Shown here piece by piece: positions 16,200-25,957 of a stretch of DNA of 64,000 nt (positions within the stretch are counted from its first letter, which is position 1; each line of letters starts with the position of its first letter). The notes beneath the pieces were generated by a model that worked only from the letters and a program-made list of their open reading frames with translations, did not search any database and was not told where the DNA came from. The position numbers and the translations under genes were made by a program. This stretch comes from Bacteriovorax stolpii. GTDB lineage: Bacteria > Bdellovibrionota > Bacteriovoracia > Bacteriovoracales > Bacteriovoracaceae. The stretch lies in contig CAMDQH010000001.1 in the NCBI GenBank assembly GCA_945905815.1, forward strand, positions 62,001-126,000. Reading direction: 5' to 3'.

Positions 16200-17480
16200 A
16201 TGAAAACGGCTAGTGAGATTACTGCTGACTGGAAAACCAATCCACGCTGGAAAAATATTGAAAGAACTTATTCTGCCGATGACGTATTAAAGCTTCGTGG
16301 AAGTGTCGAAATCGAATACTCACTTGCACGCCAAGGATCTGCAAGGCTTTGGAAATCATTACATGAAACTGACTACGTATGTTCACTTGGTGCACTCACA
16401 GGTAACCAGGCCGTTCAACAAGTACGTGCTGGTCTTCAGGCAATCTATCTTTCTGGTTGGCAGGTAGCGGCAGATGCAAATCTTGCAGGTCAGATGTATC
16501 CGGACCAAAGTTTATATCCTGCTGATTCAGTTCCAGCAGTTGTTAAAAGAATCAATAACGCTCTTTTGAGAGCTGACCAAATTAACGTTTCTGAAGGTAT
16601 CAAAGGTTTTAATTGGATGGTACCAATTGTTGCTGATGCAGAAGCTGGATTCGGTGGAGCACTTAACGCTTTCGAATTAATGAAGGGCATGATTGAAGCA
16701 GGAGCTTCTGCTGTTCACTTTGAAGATCAGCTTGCTTCTGAAAAGAAATGCGGTCACTTGGGTGGAAAAGTTTTAATTCCAACGAAACAGTTTGTTAAAA
16801 CATTAACTGCTGCTCGTCTAGCTTCAGATGTAATGAACGTTCCAAGCATCGTCGTTGCAAGAACTGATGCAGACAGTGCTCAATTGATTACAACTGATGC
16901 TGATGAATACGATCACTCGTATATTGATTTCGCTCGCGGTAGAACTCCAGAAGGATTTTTCTATATCAAAAATGGTGTTGATACAGCAATCAAGCGTGCT
17001 ATTGCTTACGCTCCTTACGCTGATCTAGTATGGTGTGAAACTGGTAAGCCAGACCTTGCTTATGCAAAGAAATTTGCTGAAGGTGTTCACAAACAATTCC
17101 CTGGAAAAATGTTGGCTTATAACTGCTCGCCATCATTTAACTGGAAGAAAAATCTTGATGATAAAACCATCGCCTCGTTCCAAAAAGAACTAGGCGCAAT
17201 GGGATACAAATTCCAATTTGTAACTCTCGCCGGATTTCACGCCTTGAATTACTCAATGTTTAGTCTTGCTCTTGATTACAAAGAAAGAGGCATGACTGCC
17301 TATTGTGAACTTCAGCAAGCTGAATTTGATAAAGAGAAGGTTGGTTACACAGCAACTAAACACCAAAGAGAAGTTGGAACTGGCTATTTTGATTCGGTTA
17401 GCACTGTAATCTCAGGCGGAAAATCTTCAACACTGGCACTTAAAGACTCTACTGAAAAAGAACAGTTCGACGAACACTAA
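16200..17480 (+). CDS. aceA: isocitrate lyase
   Basis: 426 residues, the standard bacterial length. It cleaves isocitrate to succinate and glyoxylate. The catalytic [13 protein letters not shown] loop with the essential Cys is intact; [19 protein letters not shown] binds the metal, and [12 protein letters not shown] and the C-terminal helices match the family. A ribosome-binding AGGAGA precedes the ATG. It follows aceB in one operon and a terminator lies 15 bases after its stop. Confidence 0.98.
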   Translation: MKTASEITADWKTNPRWKNIERTYSADDVLKLRGSVEIEYSLARQGSARLWKSLHETDYVCSLGALTGNQAVQQVRAGLQAIYLSGWQVAADANLAGQMYPDQSLYPADSVPAVVKRINNALLRADQINVSEGIKGFNWMVPIVADAEAGFGGALNAFELMKGMIEAGASAVHFEDQLASEKKCGHLGGKVLIPTKQFVKTLTAARLASDVMNVPSIVVARTDADSAQLITTDADEYDHSYIDFARGRTPEGFFYIKNGVDTAIKRAIAYAPYADLVWCETGKPDLAYAKKFAEGVHKQFPGKMLAYNCSPSFNWKKNLDDKTIASFQKELGAMGYKFQFVTLAGFHALNYSMFSLALDYKERGMTAYCELQQAEFDKEKVGYTATKHQREVGTGYFDSVSTVISGGKSSTLALKDSTEKEQFDEH

Positions 17481-17495
17481 GATCTATCGATTTCG

Positions 17496-17531
17496 GGGTG
17501 GGAAATCTTTATGGTTTACCACCCTTTTTTT
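17496..17531 (+). terminator. Rho-independent terminator of aceBA
   Basis: GGGTGG...CCACCC with an inner AAA/TTT extension (one G-A mismatch) is followed by seven T residues. The T-run reaches the stop codon of the convergent gene at 17530. Confidence 0.75.
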
Positions 17532-18711
17532 ATGCCACTTTCATATCAAGCATTTGTGTCTCATTTTTTGGAACTCTCACCCTGGCCTTAGATTCTATCA
17601 AGCTAATCTCATGGCGAGCTTCGATCGCCTCACAAAGTTGAACAATATGAGTGACCAGTCTGCGAGACAACTCTGTATTTTTCTTTAAGTTAAGCTTTTC
17701 AAAATAATCCTCTAGCCTTGGAGCTGAAGAATTTAACTGATCAAGACTAAGATAAAAGTCCTGTTGATTTTCTGCTAAATTGAGTGCCTTGCGAGACTCC
17801 CTTAATTCGAAACCTAGATTTTTAAGATTGATATGTTCTTCTGTAAGATTATCTTCATTCATCTTAAAAGCATGCAGATTCGCCTCAAGTTGCTTAAGCC
17901 ATGCATAATAATCAAAGCCCTCGGGCTTAATATCACTTTGTTTTTTCTCACGGCCCTTATTCATTCCTTTAAAAATCCATTGCGATAAAACGGTTCCGAA
18001 CACTCCAATGAAAAGGATACCAGTCACAAGTACAATTAATTCAGACCTATGTATGCCCTGATAAATTGTTTTAACTTCAGGTACAGGAGGTTTATTATAT
18101 TCCTGAAGACTGTGAACGGAAACATTCAGGTGATTCAACTCCTGTGACAATTTTTCAATAACCGGATCAATGACTCTCAAACTTATATTTCGAGATTTTT
18201 CATCCCCTTTAAGAATCACATTCGCTATTTGTTTAACTCTATCCAGATGCCCGAGTAAAAGACCTGATCTGATCATGGCCCTGGCAGGAACATAGAAATG
18301 ATTATCGCGGAATTTTATAAATCTCTCTATATCGTTTTCGAAAAGAGTCCAGTCCACAGTCTGAACCAAATCTTCAATCTGGAAAGCACTCGATTCCATT
18401 TTAGAAAATGAAACTCTTAATTTTTCTGTAAGTGTTGAGGGCAACAACTCTTGCGGGGTATCTTTATTTACTGGCCCTGAAGGATCATGGGCCACCGCAA
18501 ACATTAAGTCTTCACGAAATTCTGTTAATTCTGGCCAGTTAAAATTTGCCGAAGTAACGAATAGCCTTTGATTATTTAGTTGCTTCTCAATTTGGTGCAA
18601 CTTCTTAGCTACGGCAGGCAAAACATCTTCTTGCCCAGATAAATCAATTCTGGCCTGAGCTGAACTCGCGAACACAAAAGTTATCAAAAAAAGGAATTTC
18701 AAATTAAGCAT
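17530..18711 (-). CDS. hypothetical exported membrane protein
   Basis: 393 residues. MLNLKFLFLITFVFASSAQA is a signal peptide; about 200 helical residues follow, then one membrane helix near 225-245 (LIVLVTGILFIGVFGTVLSQ) and a C-terminal helical domain presumably in the cytoplasm. The arrangement (periplasmic helical sensor, single helix, cytoplasmic coil) recalls sensor or scaffold proteins, but no HAMP, kinase or GGDEF motif is present. Function unknown. It converges with aceA. Confidence 0.7.
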   Translation of the reverse strand: MLNLKFLFLITFVFASSAQARIDLSGQEDVLPAVAKKLHQIEKQLNNQRLFVTSANFNWPELTEFREDLMFAVAHDPSGPVNKDTPQELLPSTLTEKLRVSFSKMESSAFQIEDLVQTVDWTLFENDIERFIKFRDNHFYVPARAMIRSGLLLGHLDRVKQIANVILKGDEKSRNISLRVIDPVIEKLSQELNHLNVSVHSLQEYNKPPVPEVKTIYQGIHRSELIVLVTGILFIGVFGTVLSQWIFKGMNKGREKKQSDIKPEGFDYYAWLKQLEANLHAFKMNEDNLTEEHINLKNLGFELRESRKALNLAENQQDFYLSLDQLNSSAPRLEDYFEKLNLKKNTELSRRLVTHIVQLCEAIEARHEISLIESKARVRVPKNETQMLDMKVA

Positions 18712-18933
18712 GGTTTGTTCTCCAGAGTGTAAGAACTCATCGAGAAAAATCTCAATTTACTTAGGCTAAAACACAAAATAAAAAGCTGAAATTTTGTTTA
18801 AATTTTCTTAATGTTGAAGAAAAATCCAGAGTTAGGATGCCCTACTAGAAATTAATTTAATTTAAATTTTAGAGAAAAGTTCGCATAGGTTTACTCACCT
18901 ATTTCTAACTCTCTAAAAACACGAAAAGGCGTC

Positions 18934-19326
18934 CTATAAATGATTTCTCTCGATCAGCTCTATTTTGTATCCATTTGGATCTTCTACAAAAGCAATCACT
19001 GTTGTTCCATGTTTCATAGGTCCAGGCTCTCTGGTTACTTTACCGCTGTCTGAATTTCGAACTTTATCGCAAACGATTTTTATATCGTTAGTGCTGAACG
19101 CAATATGACCAAAAGCGTCCCCTAAATTATAATTATCTTTTCCATAGTTATACGTAAGCTCAATACATGGGTCTTCTTTAGTCTTTCCATAACTCACAAA
19201 CGCTAGAGTGAACTTTCCCTCTGGGTAATCTGTATTTGAAACCAGATTCATTCCCAGGACTTCAGTATAAAATTTAATTGATTCATCCAGGTGATTAACC
19301 CGAATCATAGTGTGGATGTATTTCAT
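18934..19326 (-). CDS. gloA: lactoylglutathione lyase (glyoxalase I)
   Basis: 130 residues from ATG 19326 (MKYIHTMIRVNHLDESIKFY), matching the exact start and length of bacterial GloA; the track adds 33 residues upstream that are not part of the family. It isomerises the methylglyoxal-glutathione adduct to lactoylglutathione. Metal ligands are visible: His5, Glu in CIELTYN, His in FGHIAFS, and Glu in YKIELIE. EPGPMKHGTTVIAFVEDPNG is the family C-terminal signature. It stands alone. Confidence 0.95.
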   Translation of the reverse strand: MKYIHTMIRVNHLDESIKFYTEVLGMNLVSNTDYPEGKFTLAFVSYGKTKEDPCIELTYNYGKDNYNLGDAFGHIAFSTNDIKIVCDKVRNSDSGKVTREPGPMKHGTTVIAFVEDPNGYKIELIERNHL

Positions 19327-19446
19327 GGGACTATTTTGAGATAGATGCCCTGTAAAGTCTACAATGACGCAAAGCATCCTCTCTTTCAGAATTGAAAAAG
19401 TCCCTCCAAAATCATAGAAATTCACTTCAAATTTTAAAAGGCTTAA

Positions 19447-20193
19447 ATGAAAACATTCATTACTTCTATTTTATTATGTGCAGTTACTCCAGTATTCAGT
19501 GCTGGATACATAAAGGATTTTGACTATCAATTAACCGACATTGCTTTCAAAGGTTTAAGAAAAGAAACACTTTTTTCGAGAACAGAAACAAGTTTCATGG
19601 ATTTAGAAAAATCTATTTGTGCAAACCGTGCGCATGTCTGGGGCTACGACCTGACTCGCTTTAACAAAATTAATACCGGCAAAATATTTTTCTTCTTTGG
19701 TGCTTCTATTTGGAATAAAGATGATAAACACGGATATATGTACCATGTTGCTCCCTACATAATAGAGAATGGAACTGAGTACGTGATGGAAACTAGTTAT
19801 CCTTTAGAGCTCAAAGCACCTGTGACAGTCGAGGAATGGATGGAAAATGAAACCTATAATCGTATCAAAGCAACAGACTGTCTGGAAATTACAGCGGCAG
19901 ACACTGATCTTACTGAATATTTTTATGCGAGACAAAATCTTCCTGAAAAGCGTGGCGCAGGCAAACAGGGGGCCAGATGTTATTTTAGAAAAGTTCCAGG
20001 CCACTATTGGTTTCCAACCAGTATTGCCATTCACGACTTGAAAAAAGATGAAGATGGAAAAAAAGTTGAATTTGAGCCAAAGGCTTTTGACTTGGATGAT
20101 GTTCTTGAGGCTTGTATCGAAACAGCTTCAGGAAAGATTGGTAGATTCTTTGGTGGTGGAAAAGCTAAATGTAAGACCCACTTAAATCTTTAA
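19447..20193 (+). CDS. hypothetical exported protein
   Basis: 248 residues. MKTFITSILLCAVTPVFSA is a signal peptide, with AAAGG before the ATG. The mature domain includes CANRAHVWGYDLTRF, GKIFFFFGASIWNKD and ARCYFRKVPGHYWFP, with several Cys that may pair in the periplasm. The Cys/His (SICANRAHVW) placement hints at a papain-like fold, as in protein-glutaminase-type exported proteins, but this is only a resemblance. Its last four bases overlap the convergent lipoprotein gene. Confidence 0.7.
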   Translation: MKTFITSILLCAVTPVFSAGYIKDFDYQLTDIAFKGLRKETLFSRTETSFMDLEKSICANRAHVWGYDLTRFNKINTGKIFFFFGASIWNKDDKHGYMYHVAPYIIENGTEYVMETSYPLELKAPVTVEEWMENETYNRIKATDCLEITAADTDLTEYFYARQNLPEKRGAGKQGARCYFRKVPGHYWFPTSIAIHDLKKDEDGKKVEFEPKAFDLDDVLEACIETASGKIGRFFGGGKAKCKTHLNL

Positions 20194-20582
20194 TCCCAAC
20201 CTAAAACTTGGTACCCCTTATCGGCCAGACACTGATTCACAAAACGGTGCTTGATCTGATCAGGGGTAAGCGCTCCAGCGACTCCACCGCCAGCGGCACC
20301 GACAGCTCCACCTCTAATTAAGCCACGCCCCATATTCCCAGTGAGTAAACCACCTACTGCACCCATTGCCGCGCCAATTGCGGCCCCTGCGCCCGCACCT
20401 TTAGCAATATTTTTACCTTTTGAACTTTCCAGATAGTCATCAGCGTCTGCAATGCATCTATCAATGTCTTTTTTGGCGGCTTCTTTACCAACAGACTTGA
20501 GTTTAGTATTTGGATAAAGCTGAGGTCTTGAAGCGCAAGCAGTAATTAGTAAAATTAAAAACAAGGCGATCATTTTCAACAT
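20190..20582 (-). CDS. glycine-zipper lipoprotein
   Basis: 130 residues. MLKMIALFLILLITACASR is a lipoprotein signal with lipobox ITAC. Residues 60-105 form two Gly/Ala-rich helices (GAGAGAAIGAAMGAVGGLL and a second such stretch), a glycine-zipper arrangement like YMGG and 17-kDa surface-antigen lipoproteins. A conserved Cys near each end of the mature part may form a disulfide. Probably an outer-membrane lipoprotein. Confidence 0.8.
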   Translation of the reverse strand: MLKMIALFLILLITACASRPQLYPNTKLKSVGKEAAKKDIDRCIADADDYLESSKGKNIAKGAGAGAAIGAAMGAVGGLLTGNMGRGLIRGGAVGAAGGGVAGALTPDQIKHRFVNQCLADKGYQVLGWD

Positions 20583-20685
20583 AAAGACTCCTATGATTTC
20601 ATTCTAACAGCAGTTTGAAGGTAGTCAAAGAGCAGGACTTTTAGGAATATAAAGGTGAATGAATTGATCTATTAAGGAGCAGGGA

Positions 20686-21429
20686 ATGTTTGAACTAACT
20701 TCCGAAACGATTACAGCACTTCTGACATTAACGGCAATGGAAACAGTTCTTGGAATTGATAACATAATTTTCATCGCTATTCTGGTAGATCGCTTACCCA
20801 AAGATCAGCAGGTGAAAACCAGAAACATAGGAATTTCTATGGCCTTAGTCATAAGAATTGCTCTGCTATTCTCAATCAGTTGGATCATGACTTTAAAAGA
20901 GCCACTCTTCAGCGTAATGAGTCAGTCTTTTTCCGGACGTGATTTAATATTATTAGGTGGAGGTTTATTTCTTTTGGCCAAGTCTACATTTGAAATTCAT
21001 CACAAGGTAGAAGGTGATCCCCAAATTCATCTTCATGAAGCTGAAGCTCATGTCAAAAAGAAAGTTAATGCCAAAATGATACTATTACAAATTTTGGTAT
21101 TAGATATCGTTTTCTCTCTCGACTCTGTGATCACAGCAGTTGGAATGTCAGATAAAGTCTCCATCATGGTAGTTGCCATGCTGCTTTCAATGTTGATCAT
21201 GCTAATTTCGGCCGGAAAGATTAGTGGATTTGTTGAAAGACATCCCACAATTAAAATACTTGCTCTCTCATTTTTACTATTAATCGGTGTCATGCTGGTT
21301 GCAGAAAGTTTTGGGGCCCACATATCTAAGGGTTACATTTATTTCGCCATGGCATTTTCACTTGCCGTGGAAATGTTGAACATGCGCTTTCGTAAAAAAT
21401 CGTCAATAAAAGTTACTGATACTCTTTAG
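20686..21429 (+). CDS. TerC-family integral membrane protein
   Basis: 247 residues with about seven membrane helices, the size of the YgdQ/TerC group. The opening segment TAMETVLGIDNIIFIAILVD and the repeat ILVLDIVFSLDSVITAVGM hold the conserved acidic residues in the membrane that identify the family; a His-rich loop HHKVEGDPQIHLHEAEAH lies between. Members are linked to metal (notably manganese) export and tellurite resistance; the substrate here is not shown. The ATG follows AAGGAG. It overlaps the convergent XRE gene by 17 bases. Confidence 0.9.
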   Translation: MFELTSETITALLTLTAMETVLGIDNIIFIAILVDRLPKDQQVKTRNIGISMALVIRIALLFSISWIMTLKEPLFSVMSQSFSGRDLILLGGGLFLLAKSTFEIHHKVEGDPQIHLHEAEAHVKKKVNAKMILLQILVLDIVFSLDSVITAVGMSDKVSIMVVAMLLSMLIMLISAGKISGFVERHPTIKILALSFLLLIGVMLVAESFGAHISKGYIYFAMAFSLAVEMLNMRFRKKSSIKVTDTL

Positions 21430-21652
21430 GAAATAAATCGGCTTTGAAATGTCTCATAACTTTTAAAACTTTCGCGAGATGAAGATTTTCATCCCCGCCT
21501 TCAAGGCGTTTAAGAAAGGCCAGACCTACTCCTGAGAATTTTGCTAATTCTTCCTGAGTTATTCCACTTTCTTTTCTCCTTTTGCGGATAAAGTAAGCAA
21601 CTGTTCCAATACTTCTTTCTATTTCAGCGTTCGACCGACGAATAACTTCCAT
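21413..21652 (-). CDS. XRE/HipB-like DNA-binding protein
   Basis: 79 residues with a helix-turn-helix at about 20-60 (IRKRRKESGITQEELAKFSG, then AFLKRLEGGDENLHL), closely following the HipB/XRE pattern. HipB normally represses and neutralises the HipA kinase; no hipA gene is next to it in this window, so it is either a stand-alone regulator or an orphan antitoxin. It overlaps the 3' end of terC in the opposite direction. Confidence 0.8.
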   Translation of the reverse strand: MEVIRRSNAEIERSIGTVAYFIRKRRKESGITQEELAKFSGVGLAFLKRLEGGDENLHLAKVLKVMRHFKADLFPKEYQ

Positions 21653-21769
21653 GTTATTCCTCCTATTTATATCTATTTTAATGCCAAAAAAAAATTACGC
21701 AATGAACTTTAATTTGGCTCAGATTTAATCTATATCCTGACTAGTTTGCTTTTAGTATCTATTTAGATC

Positions 21770-22624
21770 TTAATCGCTAAATTCAGAATTAGCAGCCGTT
21801 TCGTTGGCCTCGTCAGGACGACTTGATGGCTCGATAAAATGGGCCCGATCTGCCAGAGAATCAGTGGGAATTTTTCTCTTATTATAAAAGTTAGGTGTCG
21901 CTACTTGAGTAACAACCTTGACCACTGTAACAGGGATTGTTCTATCCATAAATGATTCAGCAAATGCCATTAAGGCAGCATCTTTTTTCATCTTCAAAAT
22001 GGCCAAAGCACTCATGCCTCGCCCATCAGCCTTTTTAAAGTCTGCACCTTGCTCTTTGAAATAACTAAGCGCCTGAAGACAGCCTTCCTCTGCTGCAATG
22101 GTCAGTGCTGTAGCACCATTTTTTGACTTTAAATCCCAGGTCATCCCGGCATTGTATAAAACGTTTATGACTTTATAAGTGCACTGTGCACTCGCCATAT
22201 GAAGCAGGCTCCATCCCTGCTCACCGTAAGGCTTGAAGTTCTTATTTAGTTTTTGATCACCAAGGATAAGACTCAACATTTCAGGATTGTTCTGACTTAC
22301 TGAAAGTGAGTGTACATCAAAAGATTTGAGGGGATCGATTTCAAATGGCATCTTTTTATCTTTAGCATATTTCACAAAATCAATTCGATCGTACTTAACT
22401 AAAAGCTCTCCCACTGTATAGGTACTACTCTCCACCTCAATATTTGTTGCGATTTTTCCACCGGCCGCAATGAAATGTTCGAAACCTTTCTGATCATTTT
22501 TAATAATGGACAGAAGTGCTTCATCACTAAGATTATTTTTTCCAGAATTTTGAAAATAGAAGAATGAAGAAAATGCCAGACATGCTGTTACTCCAATCCC
22601 TAGAATGACACGCTTGTTTTTCAA
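21770..22624 (-). CDS. ankyrin-repeat protein with signal anchor
   Basis: 284 residues. An N-terminal hydrophobic segment (VILGIGVTACLAFSSFFYF) anchors or exports the protein. Residues 130-210 contain ankyrin repeats: WSLLHMASAQCTYKVINVLY, NGATALTIAAEEGCLQALSY and a third, degenerate unit MSALAILKMKKDAALMAF. The C-terminal 70 residues are polar. A periplasmic protein-binding role is likely, but the partner is unknown. Confidence 0.8.
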   Translation of the reverse strand: MKNKRVILGIGVTACLAFSSFFYFQNSGKNNLSDEALLSIIKNDQKGFEHFIAAGGKIATNIEVESSTYTVGELLVKYDRIDFVKYAKDKKMPFEIDPLKSFDVHSLSVSQNNPEMLSLILGDQKLNKNFKPYGEQGWSLLHMASAQCTYKVINVLYNAGMTWDLKSKNGATALTIAAEEGCLQALSYFKEQGADFKKADGRGMSALAILKMKKDAALMAFAESFMDRTIPVTVVKVVTQVATPNFYNKRKIPTDSLADRAHFIEPSSRPDEANETAANSEFSD

Positions 22625-22800
22625 GATTTACTCCTTTAAATTTTTGATCTCTTCATTTTAAGCCCCTACAACAAAGACTTTTTCAATAAAATTTTATAAA
22701 TCCCTTAAAATCATCACTTTACGTAAATTAATCCAAGCACGACTTCAAAAAAAGTGGCAGGAAAAATTGGCAGTTAGCAATAAAAGGCTACAATAATTCA

Positions 22801-23688
22801 ATGAGACACTTCTCATTAATTTTATTTATCTTGATGCCTAACCTATGTTTTGCCTCTCCTGCAGAAGAGCCTGAAGAATATTCTATTCCTATCTTAGAAT
22901 CGGTCCAGGGTCTTTTCGGCGGACAGTTCAATTACGTAGCAAATCGTCTAGACTCCTTTTTTGCAACAGAAAGAGCTGATGATGAATTTGGACGAAGCCG
23001 TATCCGTATTAAGTCTCAATTCTTCGTAAGAGAAAGGGCCACATCCAATCTTAAAACTCAGTACCGGATTAACTTGAAGCTTCCCCATCTGGAACAAAAA
23101 TTCAAGTATGACTTTGACGAAAAAAATAAATCTCAAGCATCTCCTGCAAGTGCTGCGATAAAAAAGCCCACTGAAAATAAAGGATGGATCTTCAACGCGG
23201 ATATGGGCGTAAGTCTTGCCATACCTCCCAAACTTGTTACTCGTGCCCGAGTTCGTAGAAACATTGTTACTGGAACTTTTGTCCACCGTTTTGTTGAACA
23301 GCTGACTTACACAACGGATGCCAGTGCCCTTGTAGAGGAAACAGGACTTAACTCAGATCGCCCAATTAAGACCACTCTTCTTTTTCGATTTCTTAATACC
23401 AAGCAGTGGCAAGTGCTTCAAAAAGAATTTACAACGAACCATGGTCCAACTTGGCTTCATAGTATTACTGAAAACGATGCATTTATTTATGGCCTAACAA
23501 TGCAGACGATAATTGATAACAGTGTTTGGTACACGAGTAATTATCGACTCGCCGTAAACTACCGGCATAACCTTTATAAACAATGGTTTTATTTAGATAT
23601 TGTGCCAGGTTTCGATTTTCCTAAAATTTGGTCTTTTAGAAGAACACCTTTCATCACTTTTCAGCTTGAATTACTTTTTGGTGGATAG
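22801..23688 (+). CDS. predicted outer-membrane beta-barrel protein
   Basis: 295 residues. MRHFSLILFILMPNLCFA is a signal peptide. The mature part alternates hydrophobic and polar residues as in beta strands, has few Cys, and ends FITFQLELLFGG, an aromatic-rich terminal strand typical of barrels. No family is recognised. Expression may end at the palindromic element that starts three bases after the stop. Confidence 0.65.
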   Translation: MRHFSLILFILMPNLCFASPAEEPEEYSIPILESVQGLFGGQFNYVANRLDSFFATERADDEFGRSRIRIKSQFFVRERATSNLKTQYRINLKLPHLEQKFKYDFDEKNKSQASPASAAIKKPTENKGWIFNADMGVSLAIPPKLVTRARVRRNIVTGTFVHRFVEQLTYTTDASALVEETGLNSDRPIKTTLLFRFLNTKQWQVLQKEFTTNHGPTWLHSITENDAFIYGLTMQTIIDNSVWYTSNYRLAVNYRHNLYKQWFYLDIVPGFDFPKIWSFRRTPFITFQLELLFGG

Positions 23689-23690
23689 AC

Positions 23691-23739
23691 GCCGACTCCT
23701 TCGCATCCTGCGACCGTCGGCATACCGGTCATCCTGACC
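23691..23739. repeat. intergenic palindromic element, copy B
   Basis: GCCGAC...GTCGGC (23691-23696 / 23716-23721) encloses TCGCA-TCC-TGCGA, followed by GGTCA-TCC-TGACC (23727-23739). It matches copy A at 9487-9535 base for base except at stem positions, where changes are paired. On the minus strand the loops are GGA within CAGGATG, and hppA transcripts would reach it only by reading through the terminator. Confidence 0.7.
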
Positions 23740-23741
23740 AT

Positions 23742-23766
23742 AAAAAAAGGCCCACCGAAGTGGGCC
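23742..23766 (-). terminator. Rho-independent terminator of hppA
   Basis: On the minus strand GGCCCAC-TTCG-GTGGGCC is followed by seven T residues, 12 bases after the hppA stop. It has the same UUCG loop as the terminator at 3701. Confidence 0.92.
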
Positions 23767-23778
23767 TCATGTTTGAAT

Positions 23779-25839
23779 CTAAAGAAGAGCGATTAACGGA
23801 GCAATTAAAAGAGAAACGACTGACATAACTTTGATCAGGATCGCAATACCTGGACCAGATGTATCTTTGAAAGGATCTCCTACCATATCACCAACAACTG
23901 CGGCTTTATGAGTATCAGAACCTTTCTTCTCACCAGCAAGCTTACCTTTTTCTATATATTTTTTAGCATTATCCCAAGCACCACCAGCGTTAGCCATAAA
24001 AAGCGACATTGTAGCACCTACGGCAAGTGATCCTGCAAGTAGACCAGCAAGCGAAGCTGGACCCATGAAGAAACCAACCAAGACTGGACCAAGAATCGCA
24101 ATGACTCCTGGAAGAATCATTTCTTTCATAGCAGCTGCAGTTGCAATCTCAACAATTTTCTTAGGCTCAGGCTCAGCTTTAAGTTCCATTAATCCAGGAA
24201 TCTCACGGAACTGACGGCCAATTTCGACAACGATCGCACCGGCAGCTTTACCAACGGCAAGCATCGTAGTTGAACCAATAAGAAATGGAAGAATTGAACC
24301 AAGAAGAATCCCGATAAGAATTTTTGGATCAGTTAAAACCAATTCAATTGCACCGAGACCGGCCATTGAACGAACATGGTTAATTTCAATGTTGTATGCA
24401 GAGAAAAGAGCAAGCACAGTGAGAATGGCTGAACCAATCGCATAACCTTTTCCGATAGCTGCAGTTGTATTACCAACCATATCAAGCTCATCAGTAATAG
24501 CGCGAACTTCAGGTCCAAGTGCCGACATTTCAGAAATACCACCAGCATTATCTGAGATCGGGCCGTAAGCATCTACAGTCATAACAACTGCTGTACCACC
24601 AAGCATACCGACCGCAGAGAGTGCGATTCCATATAGGCCAAGATATTTATTTGCAAGGAAAGCAACAATCGCAACCACAACCATAGGAATCGCAACCGAT
24701 TCCATACCAACAGCAAGGCCTTGAATAACGTTCGTTCCAGCACCCGTACGTGCTGCTTCTGCGATACGAGAAACTGGTTTTGAAGAAGTATAATAATCAG
24801 TAACAAGACCGATGATTGTTCCACCAAGAGCACCAACAGTAATAACAGCGGTCACTGCTTGAGTAATTCCAAGGCAACTCATGATGATATAAGAAGCAAT
24901 GGCGAGAGCAATCGGAGGAAGAATAAGAGCACCACGAAGAACTTTTGCTGGATCCATGTGCTTAAGCATTCGTGCAATAAAGATACAAATAATAGACACT
25001 GCAAGTCCAACAGCTGAAAGAACAAGCGGAAGGCCAATTGCTACAGTTTTATTCATTTCAAGATCTGCGGCTTGCATGAGCATAGGTAACTCAGCTGAAG
25101 TAAGTGCAATCGCCATAGCAGCTACAATCGCGGCAACCATTGATTCATAAATATCAGCTCCCATACCTGCAACGTCACCAACGTTATCACCGACGTTATC
25201 AGCGATAACACCTGGGTTACGAGGATCATCTTCAGGAATGTTTTCAATTACTTTTCCAGCAATGTCTGAACCTACGTCTGCTGCTTTTGTATAAATACCA
25301 CCACCAATACGAGCAAAAAGTGCGATCGATGAAGCACCAACAGCAAAGGCATGAAGAATAGGAGAAAGTTGAGCATCGTCTTTAAAGATAAGATAAAGAC
25401 CACCAAGTCCAATCCCACCAAGACCAGCAACCGCAAGACCCATAACCGCACCACCATCTAAGGCAGTAAGAAGGGCCATTGCTTTTGAACCGCCGCGAGC
25501 AGCTTGAGTTGTTTTAACGTTGGCATAAGTTGCAGCTTTCATACCGATGAAACCAGCAAGTAATGAAAGGAAAGCACCTAAAACAAAAGAGAGTGCAGGA
25601 ATTTTGCCTAAGCTAATTCCGATCAAGATCGCAACGACTACACCGAAAAAGGCGAGCACTTGGTACTGTTTGAATAAAAACGCCATGGCACCTTCGCGGA
25701 TATATCCTGCGATTCTTTCCATCGTTTCATTTCCTTTCTCCAATCCCAAAACGCGGAAATAGAAAAAGGCGGCAATTAAGAGTGCTAATACACCAAAGAC
25801 AACTGGGGTATTAAGCCATAAGTTCCAAGAATTCATCAT
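23779..25839 (-). CDS. hppA: membrane-bound ion-pumping pyrophosphatase
   Basis: 686 residues with about 16 membrane helices. It hydrolyses pyrophosphate and pumps H+ or Na+ across the inner membrane. The substrate-binding segments are intact: [20 protein letters not shown], then [33 protein letters not shown] and, near the C-terminus, [14 protein letters not shown]. The segment [16 protein letters not shown] has Ala where K+-independent enzymes have Lys, pointing to the K+-dependent subclass. Which ion is pumped cannot be read with certainty. The gene has its own terminator. Confidence 0.97.
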   Translation of the reverse strand: MMNSWNLWLNTPVVFGVLALLIAAFFYFRVLGLEKGNETMERIAGYIREGAMAFLFKQYQVLAFFGVVVAILIGISLGKIPALSFVLGAFLSLLAGFIGMKAATYANVKTTQAARGGSKAMALLTALDGGAVMGLAVAGLGGIGLGGLYLIFKDDAQLSPILHAFAVGASSIALFARIGGGIYTKAADVGSDIAGKVIENIPEDDPRNPGVIADNVGDNVGDVAGMGADIYESMVAAIVAAMAIALTSAELPMLMQAADLEMNKTVAIGLPLVLSAVGLAVSIICIFIARMLKHMDPAKVLRGALILPPIALAIASYIIMSCLGITQAVTAVITVGALGGTIIGLVTDYYTSSKPVSRIAEAARTGAGTNVIQGLAVGMESVAIPMVVVAIVAFLANKYLGLYGIALSAVGMLGGTAVVMTVDAYGPISDNAGGISEMSALGPEVRAITDELDMVGNTTAAIGKGYAIGSAILTVLALFSAYNIEINHVRSMAGLGAIELVLTDPKILIGILLGSILPFLIGSTTMLAVGKAAGAIVVEIGRQFREIPGLMELKAEPEPKKIVEIATAAAMKEMILPGVIAILGPVLVGFFMGPASLAGLLAGSLAVGATMSLFMANAGGAWDNAKKYIEKGKLAGEKKGSDTHKAAVVGDMVGDPFKDTSGPGIAILIKVMSVVSLLIAPLIALL

Positions 25840-25957
25840 TCTGAGTCTCCCTAAGAAATAGCTAAAAATATGTATATGGATTTGTACTAAATCTGACTGT
25901 TTTCGTAAATCGTAAATCTGTAAACATAATTCGCTTAGCCTCTGCGCGTTAACAGAC

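Noticed and set aside
18880-18905. ATAGGT-TTACTC-ACCTAT hairpin
   Set aside because: Six-pair stem in AT-rich DNA with no tail or conserved context; not distinguishable from chance.
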